The translations under genes and the position numbers were made by a program. The notes beneath the pieces were generated by a model that made no database searches, was not told where the DNA came from, and saw only the letters and a program-made list of their open reading frames with translations. From positions 248,001 to 312,000 of the forward strand of contig CAVPNH010000007.1 in the NCBI GenBank assembly GCA_963706755.1: a DNA stretch of 64,000 nt. The letters are read 5' to 3'. Within the stretch, counting starts at the first letter, position 1. Each line of letters begins with the position of its first letter. This document shows positions 41,237-50,526 of the stretch, one piece after another. The DNA is from RPQJ01 sp963706755. GTDB lineage: Bacteria; Pseudomonadota; Gammaproteobacteria; Steroidobacterales; Steroidobacteraceae.

Positions 41237-43405
41237 GTGCAAGGCATGATGCTCGAGAGCGGACAGGTTCTCGCGGGGCGCTACGCGCTGCTGCGGAAGC
41301 TCGGCGAGGGCCGGACGGCCGAGGCCTGGCTGGCCCGCGACCGCGATGCGGAGCGCGTGGTGAAAGTGCTGCGTCCCGGGTTGTCGGCCCTGCGCGAGGA
41401 GCGTGAGCGTTTCCTGAACGCGGCCCGCCTGCAGCACGGTGTCTCCCATCCGAACGTCCTCGCGTGCACGGACGTGCACGAAGACGACCCCGTCATGGCC
41501 GTGTTCGCATTCGAAGGTTCGACCGACCTGGCCCGGCTGCGCGGAGCCGCCTCGCGCGAGATCCTGCGCGCGCTCGTGCAGGTCGCGGAGGGCGCGGCGG
41601 CCCTGCACGCGCGTGGCTGCGTCCACCGCGACATCAAGGCGTCGAACGTGATCCTCGCGGACGACGGGCGGGCGCTGCTGTCGGATTTCGGGCTGGCGGC
41701 CGCCATCGGCGACCCGTCGGCGGCCCCGGGAGGGTCGCCGTTCACCTCGAGCCCCGAGCAGCTCGCAGGCATGCCGCCCGCGATCGCGGACGACGTCTAC
41801 GCGCTCGGCGCGCTCGCGTACGAACTGCTGGGCGGATATCCGCCCTTCTATCCCGATGCCGACGCAGCGCGGACGGCCTTGACGCCGCCGGCAGTGGCGG
41901 AGCGACGCGCGCGCGTGCCGTCGTCGCTCGAGACGATGGTGACCCGCTGCCTCGCGCGGCGGGCCGAGGACCGGCCGCGGGACATGTCCGAGGTGCTCGA
42001 TGGCCTGCGCGCCGTCGCCGCCGACGAAGCGGCGTCGGTGCCCTCGCGAGCCGCGGTTTCGCCACCCGCGCTGCGGGCGCCCGAGGCGGGCACGGCGGCC
42101 ATCGAGCCCATGTGGCGACGCGGCGGCGCTACGGGCCCGAGCGCGTCGGAGCTTCGTTCGCAGGGATTCAGGCGCGGGCTGGTCGTCGGGGCGTTCATCT
42201 TCCTGGTCGTGGTCGCGGGCCTGGTGTTCTTCGCCCTCCCGCAATGGGTCGCGCGCAACGAAGGCGCGCTGGTCGTGCAGGTGCCCGCTGCTCCGGTGAA
42301 GCCTGCGCCTTCGGCAGCGGCCGTGCCGGCACTGGCCGAGGACCCGCAGGCGGCAGCGCAGCGGGAGCTCGAAGAGAAGAAGGCGCAGGAGCAGCGCATC
42401 GCGGCCGAGCTGCGCGCCGCACTCGCGGCGGGCGCGACCGCCATCGAGGCAGGCGACGCTGCGGAAGCGCGCCGGCAGTACGGGGTCGCCGCAAAGATCG
42501 ATCCGGCGAACGCGGCCGCGCGCAAGGGACTCAAGCGTGCCGGGACGCTGGACGCGGTACGCACGCTGCTGGCGCAAGCGGCGGAATCCGAGCGCAATGG
42601 CCAGTTGCCGGCCGCAGAGCAGGCCTGGCGCAAGGCACTGGAGCTCGATCCGGACACCGTGGCTGCGCGCAGCGCGCTCGCCAGGGTCGAGGCGCAGCAG
42701 GCGGCCAGCGCCTTCTCCGCAGCGGTTGCCGACGCGCTCGCGGCCCTGTCGCGCAAGGACTATGCCGGCGCCCGCGCCGCCTACGAACGGGCCGGGCGCA
42801 TCCGCCCGGGCGCGCCCGAGGTGAAAGAAGGGCTCGAGCAGGTCCAGCGCGCGCTCGGCGATCGCACGATCGCGCAGCACCTCGAGTCGGCGCGCAAGGC
42901 CGAGCAGGAGGAGCGCTGGCGCGACGCGATGGTGGAGTATCGGGCCGCGCTCGCGATCGACGCGATGCTGCTCGACGCGCAGCAGGGTGTCGAGCGCGTC
43001 GAGCCGCGCGTCATGCTCGACGCCGCGCTTGGGTCGTACCTCGAGAGGCCCGAGCGCCTGTTCTCCGACGGGGTTCGCGGCGCGGCGCGCGCGACCCTCG
43101 CCCAGGCCGCCACGATTCGGGATCCGGGACCGGTGCTCTCGCGGCAGGTGAACGATGTGCGCGTGCTGCTCGCCGCCGCGGAGACGCCGGTGCGCCTCGT
43201 GATCGCCTCCGACAGGCAGACCGAGGTGACGATCTATCGCGTCGGCAGGCTGGGCGCATTCGATCGCAAGGACATGGATCTGCTCCCCGGCCGCTATACG
43301 ATCGTCGGGACGCGTGCGGGCTTCCGCGACGTGCGGCGGGAGATCACGATAATGCCCGGGCGGACTCCGCCCGAACTCGTGATCCGCTGCGAGGAGCAGA
43401 TTTGA
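41237..43405 (+). CDS. transmembrane Ser/Thr protein kinase with periplasmic TPR-like and PEGA-like region
   Basis: A 722-residue Hanks-type kinase. The start is GTG 41237 or ATG 41246. Kinase domain residues 10-270: Gly loop LGEGRTAEAWLARD, Lys in RVVKVLRP, catalytic loop CVHRDIKASNVIL, metal site LSDFGLAAA, then TSSPEQLAG and DDVYALGALAYELLGG. All catalytic residues are present. A membrane helix (about 312-335, LVVGAFIFLVVVAGLVFFAL) leads to a helical repeat region (380-600) rich in Ala and TPR-like, and a PEGA-like end (VRLVIASDRQTEVTIYRVG, RYTIVGTRAGFRDVRREITI). It likely phosphorylates FHA-bound partners coded next door. Its stop overlaps the next start. Confidence 0.9.
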   Translation: MQGMMLESGQVLAGRYALLRKLGEGRTAEAWLARDRDAERVVKVLRPGLSALREERERFLNAARLQHGVSHPNVLACTDVHEDDPVMAVFAFEGSTDLARLRGAASREILRALVQVAEGAAALHARGCVHRDIKASNVILADDGRALLSDFGLAAAIGDPSAAPGGSPFTSSPEQLAGMPPAIADDVYALGALAYELLGGYPPFYPDADAARTALTPPAVAERRARVPSSLETMVTRCLARRAEDRPRDMSEVLDGLRAVAADEAASVPSRAAVSPPALRAPEAGTAAIEPMWRRGGATGPSASELRSQGFRRGLVVGAFIFLVVVAGLVFFALPQWVARNEGALVVQVPAAPVKPAPSAAAVPALAEDPQAAAQRELEEKKAQEQRIAAELRAALAAGATAIEAGDAAEARRQYGVAAKIDPANAAARKGLKRAGTLDAVRTLLAQAAESERNGQLPAAEQAWRKALELDPDTVAARSALARVEAQQAASAFSAAVADALAALSRKDYAGARAAYERAGRIRPGAPEVKEGLEQVQRALGDRTIAQHLESARKAEQEERWRDAMVEYRAALAIDAMLLDAQQGVERVEPRVMLDAALGSYLERPERLFSDGVRGAARATLAQAATIRDPGPVLSRQVNDVRVLLAAAETPVRLVIASDRQTEVTIYRVGRLGAFDRKDMDLLPGRYTIVGTRAGFRDVRREITIMPGRTPPELVIRCEEQI

Positions 43406-45873
43406 ACGCCGAGCTGGTCCTGCGCGAACCGTTGGGCGAGCGGCCCTTCGACGCCGCCGACTTTCCGCTGTCGATCGGCGGCGAGGGCAGCGACGTCGTC
43501 GTGCCCGCGCCCTCGGCCGGGCCGATCGCGTGGATTGCACTGCACGACGGGCAGGTTTTCGTGCAGCCGTCGGGCGCTGAGTCGGCGGTCCTGCACAATG
43601 GCGCGCGCGTCGCAGGCTCGACGTGGCTGCGCGGCGGGGACGTCCTCGATGTGGGCGGCGGCCGGCTGAAGTTGCGCATGGAGGACGGCCGGCGCGTGCT
43701 CGATCTTCTCTCGGGCGGCGCCGACAACATTACGGCGCCGCCGGTTGCAGCGGCTTCCGAGAGCGTGTCTGGCGCGGGCGCGGACGACGATGAGCGCATC
43801 GATCCCGTCGCATTCCGGCGGCCTGTCGCGGGCGCGCCGGGGTCCGGCTGGTCCGGGCGGCGCGTCGCGATCGTCTGCGTCGCCGCGCTGCTTGCGAGCG
43901 TCGCGGTACTCGTCTTCACCTCCACGCCGGTGGAGGTGGCGATCGATCCGACGCCGGAGCGCGTGAGTCTCGAGGGCGGCTGGCCCGGACTGCGCCTGGG
44001 CGCGAGCCACCTGCTGCGCCCTGGCCCCTACACGCTCGTGGCCGAGCGCGAGGGCTACGCGCGCTTGCGCGTCCCGGTGACCGTCGGCCATGAGTCCGGC
44101 CAGGTGCTGCGCTACCGGCTCACGGCGCTGCCGGGTCACCTCATGATCGCGCTGCCCGTGCCGGGCACGGTCACGATCGACGGGCGCGTGGCAGGCAAGG
44201 CGCCCGGCGAGTTCGCGCTCCCCGCGGGCGACCACGAAATCACGATCGACACGGAGCGCTACGTCGATTACGCGGCCCGCATCCACGTGCAGGGATTCGG
44301 CAAGCACCAGCAGATTGCTCCGAAACTGACGCCGGCCTGGGCCGTGGTGAACATTTCGACCGAACCCGCGGGTGCCGCGGTGCGAGTCGCGGGCGAGCCG
44401 CGCGGTGCGACGCCACTGGCGCTCGAGCTCATGGCGGGTTCGCATCGCGTCGAGCTGCTGCACCCCGGCTTCAAGCCCTGGGTGAGCGACGTGCAGGTGA
44501 AGGCCAACGAGCCGCTGACCATCGGCCCGGTGAAGCTCGGGCTTCCGGACGGGAGACTCGCGGTGCGGAGCCAGCCCGCAGGCGCGAGCGTAACCATCGG
44601 CGGCGCATACCGCGGGCGCACGCCGCTAGCGGTGGACGTGCGGCCGGACCTCGCCCAGGCGGTCTCGGTCACGCGCGACGGCTACGAGCCGGCCAGCCGC
44701 CAGGCGACGGTCGGCGCCGGAAAGAGCTCTACGGTGGAGGTCACGCTCACTCCGATCCTGGGCGAGGTGATCGTCAGTGCGAATCCAAAGGACGCGGAAC
44801 TCCTGGTGGATGGCGAGTCGAAGGGCGTCGCCAACCAGACACTGCGGCTTCCTGCGACCACTCACTCGCTCGAGATACGCAGGCCGGGTACGCGCCGTTC
44901 CGTACCACCGTCACACCGCGGTCGGGGCTGCCTCAGAGCGTGGAGGTGACGTTGCTCGAGGGTGCGGCGCCGGCGATCGTCGCGGCCCAGCCGGCGGGCG
45001 CAAAGGGTGGGCAGGGCGCGGCGCCGGTGGCCGCCGATCCGGTCGCGCTTGCACCGACGCTGCGCACGAAGTCGGGACAGGAACTCAGGCTGGTCGCCCG
45101 CCGGCGATTTCACCATGGGCAGCCCGCGCCGCGAGGCGGGCCGTCGCGCGAACGAGGCGCAGCGCCAGGTCGCGCTCAAGCGACGCTTCTACGTCTCCAC
45201 GCGCGAAGTGACCAATGCGAGAATACCGCCAGTTCCGTCCGGACCACCGGTCCGGGTTCGTCCTGCAGACGACGCTGGAACTCGAGCGCCAGCCGGTGGT
45301 GAACGTGAGCTGGCAGGAGGCCGCTGCCTACTGCAACTGGCTGAGCGCACAGGAAGGGCTTCCCGCCGCGTACGAGATGAAGGGCGGCTCGTTCGTGCCC
45401 GTCGCTCCGGCGACTACCGGTTATCGCCTGCCGACCGAGGCCGAGTGGGAGTGGATCGCGCGCCGGGACGGGTCGGGCTTGCGCAAGTATCCCTGGGGCA
45501 GCGCGCTGCCCGTGCCGCCTGGCGCCGGCAACTACGCGGACCGCAGCGCGCAGGCGCTCCTGCCAACGGTGATGGCCGACTACGACGACGGTTATGCCGC
45601 CACGGCGCCGGTCGCCAGCTTCAGCGCGAGCGCCGCGGGATACTTCGATCTCGGCGGCAATGTCGCCGAGTGGACGCACGACCTCTACACTGTACAGCCA
45701 GGCTCGGACGCAGCTGCGGTGGATCCGGCGGCGACCGGCGAGGCGCGCTGCACGTCATCCGCGGTTCGAGCTGGAAGAGCGCCGCCGTGACGGAACTCAG
45801 GCTCGCCTATCGGGACTACGGGGACGGCAGACGCAATGACCTCGGATTCCGCATCGCGCGTTACGCGCAGTAG
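43402..45873 (+). CDS. FHA-like / PEGA-repeat / SUMF (formylglycine-enzyme-like) fusion, four frameshifts
   Basis: Reconstructed protein of about 823 residues; TTG start at 43402 overlaps the kinase stop. Order: FHA-like domain (1-105; SIGGEGSDVVVPAPSAGP), a membrane helix (about 153-172), four or five PEGA domains (180-530; e.g. VNISTEPAGAAVRVAGEPRG, LAVRSQPAGASVTIGGAYRG, ELLVDGESKGVANQTLRL), then a SUMF domain (560-823; GDFTMGSPRREAG, NVSWQEAAAYCNWLSAQEG, YRLPTEAEWEWIARRDG, FDLGGNVAEWTHDLY, NDLGFRIARY). The catalytic Cys pair of formylglycine-generating enzymes is absent, so this is a binding domain. Shifts are needed near 44889, 45103, 45221 and 45742; after correction the domains join without gaps. 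Confidence 0.8.
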
Positions 45874-46212
45874 GCGCAGCCTCGGGCTGGCGATCGCGCT
45901 GCTCGCGGGCGTCATCGTCGCGGTCACCGCGCCCGGGGCGCAGGAAGCGCCGGGAACCGCCCAGCCGGCGCCGAGCTGCCACGGCGAAGGAAGCGCCGGC
46001 CCCCGCAACGCCGGGGACGGCTGCGGCCCCGACGGCGGGGCACCAAGGCGACTGCGGCCGGACAAACGGCGGCACCGCCACAGGCGTCCTCGCAGCCACC
46101 GCCCGCCGCCGACGCCAAGACGCCACCCGCGCGCGGCAAGTCCGGCGAACATTTCGAACCCACCGAGAAAGTGCGCGCCGACTTTGACGTGTCCTTCCCG
46201 GTCGACATCTGA
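45836..46212 (+). CDS. small proline/alanine-rich exported protein, two frameshifts
   Basis: Reconstructed length is about 125 residues. An N-terminal hydrophobic segment (SLGLAIALLAGVIVAVTAPG) is followed by a Pro/Ala/Thr-rich linker and a distinctive C-terminus EHFEPTEKVRADFDVSFPVD then I and stop at 46212. Reading through needs shifts near 45983 and 46051. It overlaps the end of the SUMF gene by 38 bases. A short conserved tail after a flexible linker suggests a tether for a partner protein. Family not recognised. Confidence 0.6.
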
Positions 46213-46231
46213 GTACGGAGAGCCCCGAAGC

Positions 46232-47038
46232 ATGTCCAGGATCAACGCGCGCGCCCCGAGCGAGCTGGTGTTCAGCGTGTTCTCGCTGATCGTCTTCACC
46301 ATCGTCGTGCACGCGAGCTACGTCACCGTCGTGCGGCCACGTGCGACCGCGGTGCTGGCGGAGCAGAAAGAGGCGATGAAGAAGGATCCGAACTACGTGT
46401 CGGAGCGCTCGATCTACGTCGTGCTCAAGGACTGGGAGCAGGAGTCGGAGGTGATCCTCGGCCTCTGGGCCTTCGCCATCATCGGCTACAAGACCTGGCG
46501 AGCGCGCAAGGAGAGGGCGTTGCTCGCCCGCGACCTGGTGCACGTTCCGGAGGGCATGAAGATCCTGCCCGAGGACACGCGCGAGTACGCGCGTCCGATC
46601 GAGGCGCTGCCGCCGCTCGAGGCCGAGTGCCTGCTGCCGCGCGCGCTGCTGGTGGCGCTCTACCGCTTCGCAGCCACCCGCAACGTGCAGGACGTCTCCG
46701 ACGCCGCGCGCGGCGTGTGCTCGGGGGAAGCCGACCGGCTCGATTCGGAACTCTCGATGCTGCGCTACATCGCGTGGGCCATCCCGGCGATCGGCTTCAT
46801 CGGGACGGTGCGCGGCATCGGCGACGCGCTGGGCGAGGCTCACAAGGCGGTGACCGGTGACGTGTCCGGCGTGACGGAGGGGCTCGGGACGGCGTTCAAC
46901 TCCACGCTGGCGGCACTGCTCATCAGCATCGTGCTCATGTTCCTGCTGCACCAGCTGCAGCTCGCGCAGGAGCGCCTGGTGCTCGACAGCGAGACCTACC
47001 TCGACCGCAACCTCATCCGGCACATGCAGCTGCGCTGA
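46232..47038 (+). CDS. MotA/TolQ/ExbB-family proton-channel protein
   Basis: A 268-residue inner-membrane protein with three membrane helices: 13-33 (FSVFSLIVFTIVVHASYVTV), about 168-190 and about 215-240. The last two carry the family signature LRYIAWAIPAIGFIGTVRGI and TEGLGTAFNSTLAALLISIV, in which the Thr/Ser line the ion path in ExbB, TolQ and MotA. A cytoplasmic domain (60-165) lies between helices 1 and 2, as in TolQ/ExbB. No ExbD or TolR gene follows; the two VWA genes at 48409 and 49497 carry the matching kind of helix. Confidence 0.87.
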   Translation: MSRINARAPSELVFSVFSLIVFTIVVHASYVTVVRPRATAVLAEQKEAMKKDPNYVSERSIYVVLKDWEQESEVILGLWAFAIIGYKTWRARKERALLARDLVHVPEGMKILPEDTREYARPIEALPPLEAECLLPRALLVALYRFAATRNVQDVSDAARGVCSGEADRLDSELSMLRYIAWAIPAIGFIGTVRGIGDALGEAHKAVTGDVSGVTEGLGTAFNSTLAALLISIVLMFLLHQLQLAQERLVLDSETYLDRNLIRHMQLR

Positions 47039-47042
47039 GCAG

Positions 47043-48422
47043 ATGACCCTCGCCCTCGAGATCAACGACGCCGGCCTGCGTACTGGCGCGCGACGGCACC
47101 ATCCTCGCCGAGGAGCCGGGCATCGCGATGCTGGACGGCACCACGGCCGAGACGGGTGCGGCGGCCGCGAGTCCGCGCGCGGTTGAAGCCGCTCTACGCC
47201 GAGACCCGCCACTGGCAGGACCTCGGCACGGACCCGCTCGCCCGGCCGATGCCCGCCGCGGCGAACCGGGCCGAAGTCGCCCACGCGCAGCTCGCGCGCT
47301 TTGTCGCGCCGCACCTCGCCGATGGCAGGGAAGCGCTCATCGCGGTTCCGCCCTGGTACACGCGGGAGCAGCTCGGGCTGCTGCTCGGGGTGGCGACGGG
47401 AGTCCGGGCTGGAGCCGGTCGGACTGGTGGACGCGGGACTCGCGGCCGCGTCGCTGGAGCCCGCGCGCGAGACCGTGCTGCAGATGGAACTCGGTCTGCA
47501 CCGGGCCGTAGTCACCGTGCTCGACCACGCCGCGGGCCTGCGCCGCACGCGCTTCGAGATCCTGCCGCAGCACGGCTGGCTGGCGTTGCAGCAGGCGTGG
47601 CTGGACGCGATTGCTTCGGCCTTCGTGCTCAAGACGCGTTTCGATCCGTTGCACCAGGCCGCGACCGAGCAGTTTCTCTGCGACGGGCTGCAGGGCTGGC
47701 TCGACGCCGCGGTCGAGGGTGGCAACGCGTCGGTCGAGCTCGAGTCGGGAACGGCGACCCACTCCGTGGAGCTGTCGGAGAGCGAGCTGGCGCAGGCCGT
47801 CGGTCGCATTTACGACGAGTACGCCCGAGTCCTGCAGCGCGCACGCCCGGTCGGCGGCCCGCTGCACCTGCGCTTGTCCGATCGTTTCGCGGCAATGCCG
47901 GGACTCGGGGCCCGGCTCGCGGAGATCCGCGACTGCGAGGTCGTGCGCCTGCCGCGCGGCGCGGCTGCGCTCGGGGCGCTGGCCTGGGAGAAGCACATCC
48001 GGCAGGGAGGGCGTGCCCTCACGCTGGTGCAGCATCTTCCGGTTCCGCTGCCGGCGGGAGTCTCCGGAGTCCTGCAGTCTCCTTCGGCCGCAGTGCCCGA
48101 AGAGGCGCGGCCCACGCACATCGTTCACGCGAGTCGCGCCTACCGGCTCGGGTCCCGGCCGCTCACGCTCGGCTCCGACGTTCCGGTGGACAAGCGGGCG
48201 CTCGCGCTTCCGCCGGGGCCGGGGATCTCCCGATCACACTGCTCCATCTCGCTGGCAGGCGGCGCGGCGTGGCTCCAGGATCACAGCACGTACGGGACGT
48301 ACCTGAACGGCGAGCGCGTCGGCGGGCGCGTCGAGCTGCGGGCTGGCGACCGCATGCGCGTCGGAAGCCCCGGCGTCGAGTGCGAACTCGTGCGCGTGGT
48401 CGAGGACGATGGCGCGGCGTAA
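47043..48422 (+). CDS. actin/Hsp70-like fold protein with C-terminal FHA domain, three frameshifts
   Basis: Reconstructed protein of about 459 residues from ATG 47043 (MTLALEINDAGLR, then LARDGTILAEEPGIAMLDG). The first 340 residues look like an actin/Hsp70-type fold: an N-terminal strand pair with conserved D, EALIAVPPWYTREQLGLLLG, EPVGLVDAGLAAASLE, TVLDHAAGLRRTRFEIL. The end (365-459) is a canonical FHA phosphothreonine-binding domain with SRSHCSISL and HSTYGTYLNGERVGG. Shifts are needed near 47084, 47173 and 47398. It should dock to phosphorylated partners of the nearby kinase. Its end overlaps the next gene by 14 bases. Confidence 0.78.
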
Positions 48423-49500
48423 GACCGAGGTCTTCAGCCTGTCGTTCCTGGACGTGATCGCGTGCGGGTTCGGAGCGGTCGTGCTCTTCTATACGATCCT
48501 GAGCGCGCAGGCCGGCGTGCAGCGCCAGCACCGCAACGACGAGCTGCAGTCGGAAGTGAACCGGGTCGAGGAGCAGGTCCTCGAGGGCTACAAGAACCTC
48601 GTCGTGCTGCGCAATGCGCTCGAGGGGACGGACAAGCCCGTGCCCGCCGAAGGTCTCGCGAACCGCATCATCGAGCAGACCGAGCAGCTCAAGCAGCAGC
48701 TCGCCGAGGCGGACAAGGAAACGCTCTCGAAGCGCGAGGCGATCGAGCGCCTCAAGCAGGACCTGAAATCGCTGGACGAGGGCAAGCGCCGGCTCGAGGC
48801 CGGCACGCCGAGCCCCGGCCAGCCGGGCACGCGCATCAAGGGCTTCATCGGCAGCGGCGACCGCCAGTACCTCACGGGACTCAAGGTCGGCGGCCAGCAC
48901 ATCCTGATCCTGGTGGACGTCTCGGCCAGCATGATGGACGAGTCGGTGGTGAACGTGATCCGGCTCCGCAACATGCCGGAAGTGCGGCGCATGGCGGCGG
49001 CGAAATGGCGCCGCACGGTCGCCACCGTCGACTGGATCACCTCGCAGCTGCCCGGCAAGTCGCAGTTCCAGCTGTACGCGTTCAACACGCAGGCGCACCC
49101 GCTCGTGCCGGGCAGCGCGGGCAAATGGCTCGCCGCGAACGACGCGGCGGCGCTGAACGACGCGCTGGGCGCGCTGCGCAAGACCGTACCGCAGGACGGA
49201 ACGAGCCTCGAGAACGCGCTCGCAGTGGCCGGGTCGCTCTCGCCGCGACCGGACAACATCCTGCTCATCACTGACGGGTTGCCGACGCAGGGCGCGAGCC
49301 CGCCGCTGGTGCGCAAGACCATCGACGGCGGCGGCCGCCTGCAGCTCTTCGAGCACGCGATCGGCAAGCTGCCGTCCGGCATCCCCGTGAACGTGATCCT
49401 GCTGCCCATGGAAGGCGACCCGATGGCGCCCGCCGCCTACTGGACACTGGCGCGCAGGACCAACGGCTCGTTCCTGAGCCCCGCGAGGGACTGGCCGTGA
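48409..49500 (+). CDS. membrane-anchored von Willebrand A protein 1
   Basis: A 363-residue protein: one N-terminal membrane helix preceded by EVFSLSFLDVIACGFGAVVL (residues 7-26), a coiled-coil (about 40-130; EQVLEGYKNLVVLRNALEG, then Lys/Glu heptads) and a VWA domain (165-355). The metal site (MIDAS) is intact: ILVDVSASMMDES, DGTSLENAL and LLITDGLPT. Asp15 lies at the start of the helix, in the same F-L/I-D-V setting as the proton-carrying Asp of ExbD and TolR. The gene overlaps both neighbours (GTGA with the next), so the two VWA proteins are made together. Confidence 0.88.
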   Translation: MARRKTEVFSLSFLDVIACGFGAVVLFYTILSAQAGVQRQHRNDELQSEVNRVEEQVLEGYKNLVVLRNALEGTDKPVPAEGLANRIIEQTEQLKQQLAEADKETLSKREAIERLKQDLKSLDEGKRRLEAGTPSPGQPGTRIKGFIGSGDRQYLTGLKVGGQHILILVDVSASMMDESVVNVIRLRNMPEVRRMAAAKWRRTVATVDWITSQLPGKSQFQLYAFNTQAHPLVPGSAGKWLAANDAAALNDALGALRKTVPQDGTSLENALAVAGSLSPRPDNILLITDGLPTQGASPPLVRKTIDGGGRLQLFEHAIGKLPSGIPVNVILLPMEGDPMAPAAYWTLARRTNGSFLSPARDWP

Positions 49501-50510
49501 GGGGCTCGAGGCTCGGCCGTCGCGACGTCGAGGTGTTCAGCCTCTCGTTCCTCGACGCGATCTGCTGCGGGTTCGGCGCCGTGATCCTGCTGCTCGTGCT
49601 CACCCAGGTTGGCGAACCAATCGTCATCGAGAAGTCGCGCGAGGACCTGAAGGCCCAGCTGCTGAAGCTCCAGCAGGAACTCGTGGAAATCCGCGGCACC
49701 AGCGAGGTGCTGAATCGCGAACTCAAGTCGCGGCGCATCCAGCTCTCAGAGGAGCAGCTGAGGATCGCGCGGCTGCGCGGCGACCTGAGCGCGCTGCGCG
49801 GCCAGTACGAGTCCTCGCGCCGTGACGCGGAGGTGCAGAACGACATCGAGGGACAGCTGGTCTCCGCGCAGCAGGACCTCACGGAGGAAATGAAGCGCCT
49901 GCTCGGCGCGCAGTACCGGCGCAAGGACGACTCGCCCATCGGCGGCCTGCCCGTGGACAGCGAGTACGTCATCTTCATCATCGACACTTCGGGCAGCATG
50001 GCGAACTACGCGTGGCCGCTCATGATGAGGAAGCTGCAGGAAGTCCTCGACGCCTATCCGACGGTCAAGGGCTGGCAGGTGATGAGCGACGAGGGCACGT
50101 ACATGTTTTCCTCGTACCGCGGGCGCTGGCTGCCCGACACCCCGATGCAGCGGAAGCTGGTGCTGGAACGGATGCGCGACTGGTTCCCGTTCAGCAACTC
50201 GAGTCCCGTCGAGGGCATCGTCGAGGCCATCCGCACCTACTACGCGACGGGGCTCCGCATCAGCCTCTACGTGTTCGGCGACGAGTTCACGGGCTCGTCG
50301 GTCGAGTCGGTCATGCGCACGGTGGACATGATGAACCGGGAGGACAAGACCGGCGCGCGCAGGGTCAGGATCCACGCGCTCGGCTTCCCGGTGCGACCCG
50401 ACGCGCCGCAGGTCACGAGCATCCGTTACGCCACGCTCATGCGGGCGCTGTGCGAGAAGAACGGCGGAACCTTCGTCGGACTGAACGAGCCCGGCAGCTA
50501 TGCCCGTTGA
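49497..50510 (+). CDS. membrane-anchored von Willebrand A protein 2
   Basis: A 337-residue paralogue of the gene before, with GTG start at 49497. The N-terminal helix follows EVFSLSFLDAICCGFGAVIL (residues 12-31), then a coiled-coil (45-130; KAQLLKLQQELVEIRGTSEV) and a VWA domain (155-330) with MIDAS residues IFIIDTSGSMANY, NSSPVEGIVEAI and VFGDEFTGSSVES. The helix start is nearly identical to that of VWA protein 1 although the VWA domains differ widely, which points to a shared partner in the membrane, most likely the MotA/ExbB-type protein. Confidence 0.88.
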   Translation: MRGSRLGRRDVEVFSLSFLDAICCGFGAVILLLVLTQVGEPIVIEKSREDLKAQLLKLQQELVEIRGTSEVLNRELKSRRIQLSEEQLRIARLRGDLSALRGQYESSRRDAEVQNDIEGQLVSAQQDLTEEMKRLLGAQYRRKDDSPIGGLPVDSEYVIFIIDTSGSMANYAWPLMMRKLQEVLDAYPTVKGWQVMSDEGTYMFSSYRGRWLPDTPMQRKLVLERMRDWFPFSNSSPVEGIVEAIRTYYATGLRISLYVFGDEFTGSSVESVMRTVDMMNREDKTGARRVRIHALGFPVRPDAPQVTSIRYATLMRALCEKNGGTFVGLNEPGSYAR

Positions 50511-50526
50511 GCGTCCGCGTGCGACC

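Noticed and set aside
44880..45750. Programmed ribosomal frameshifting
   Set aside because: Shifts are of both signs, at many sites, without slippery heptamers or consistent downstream structures.
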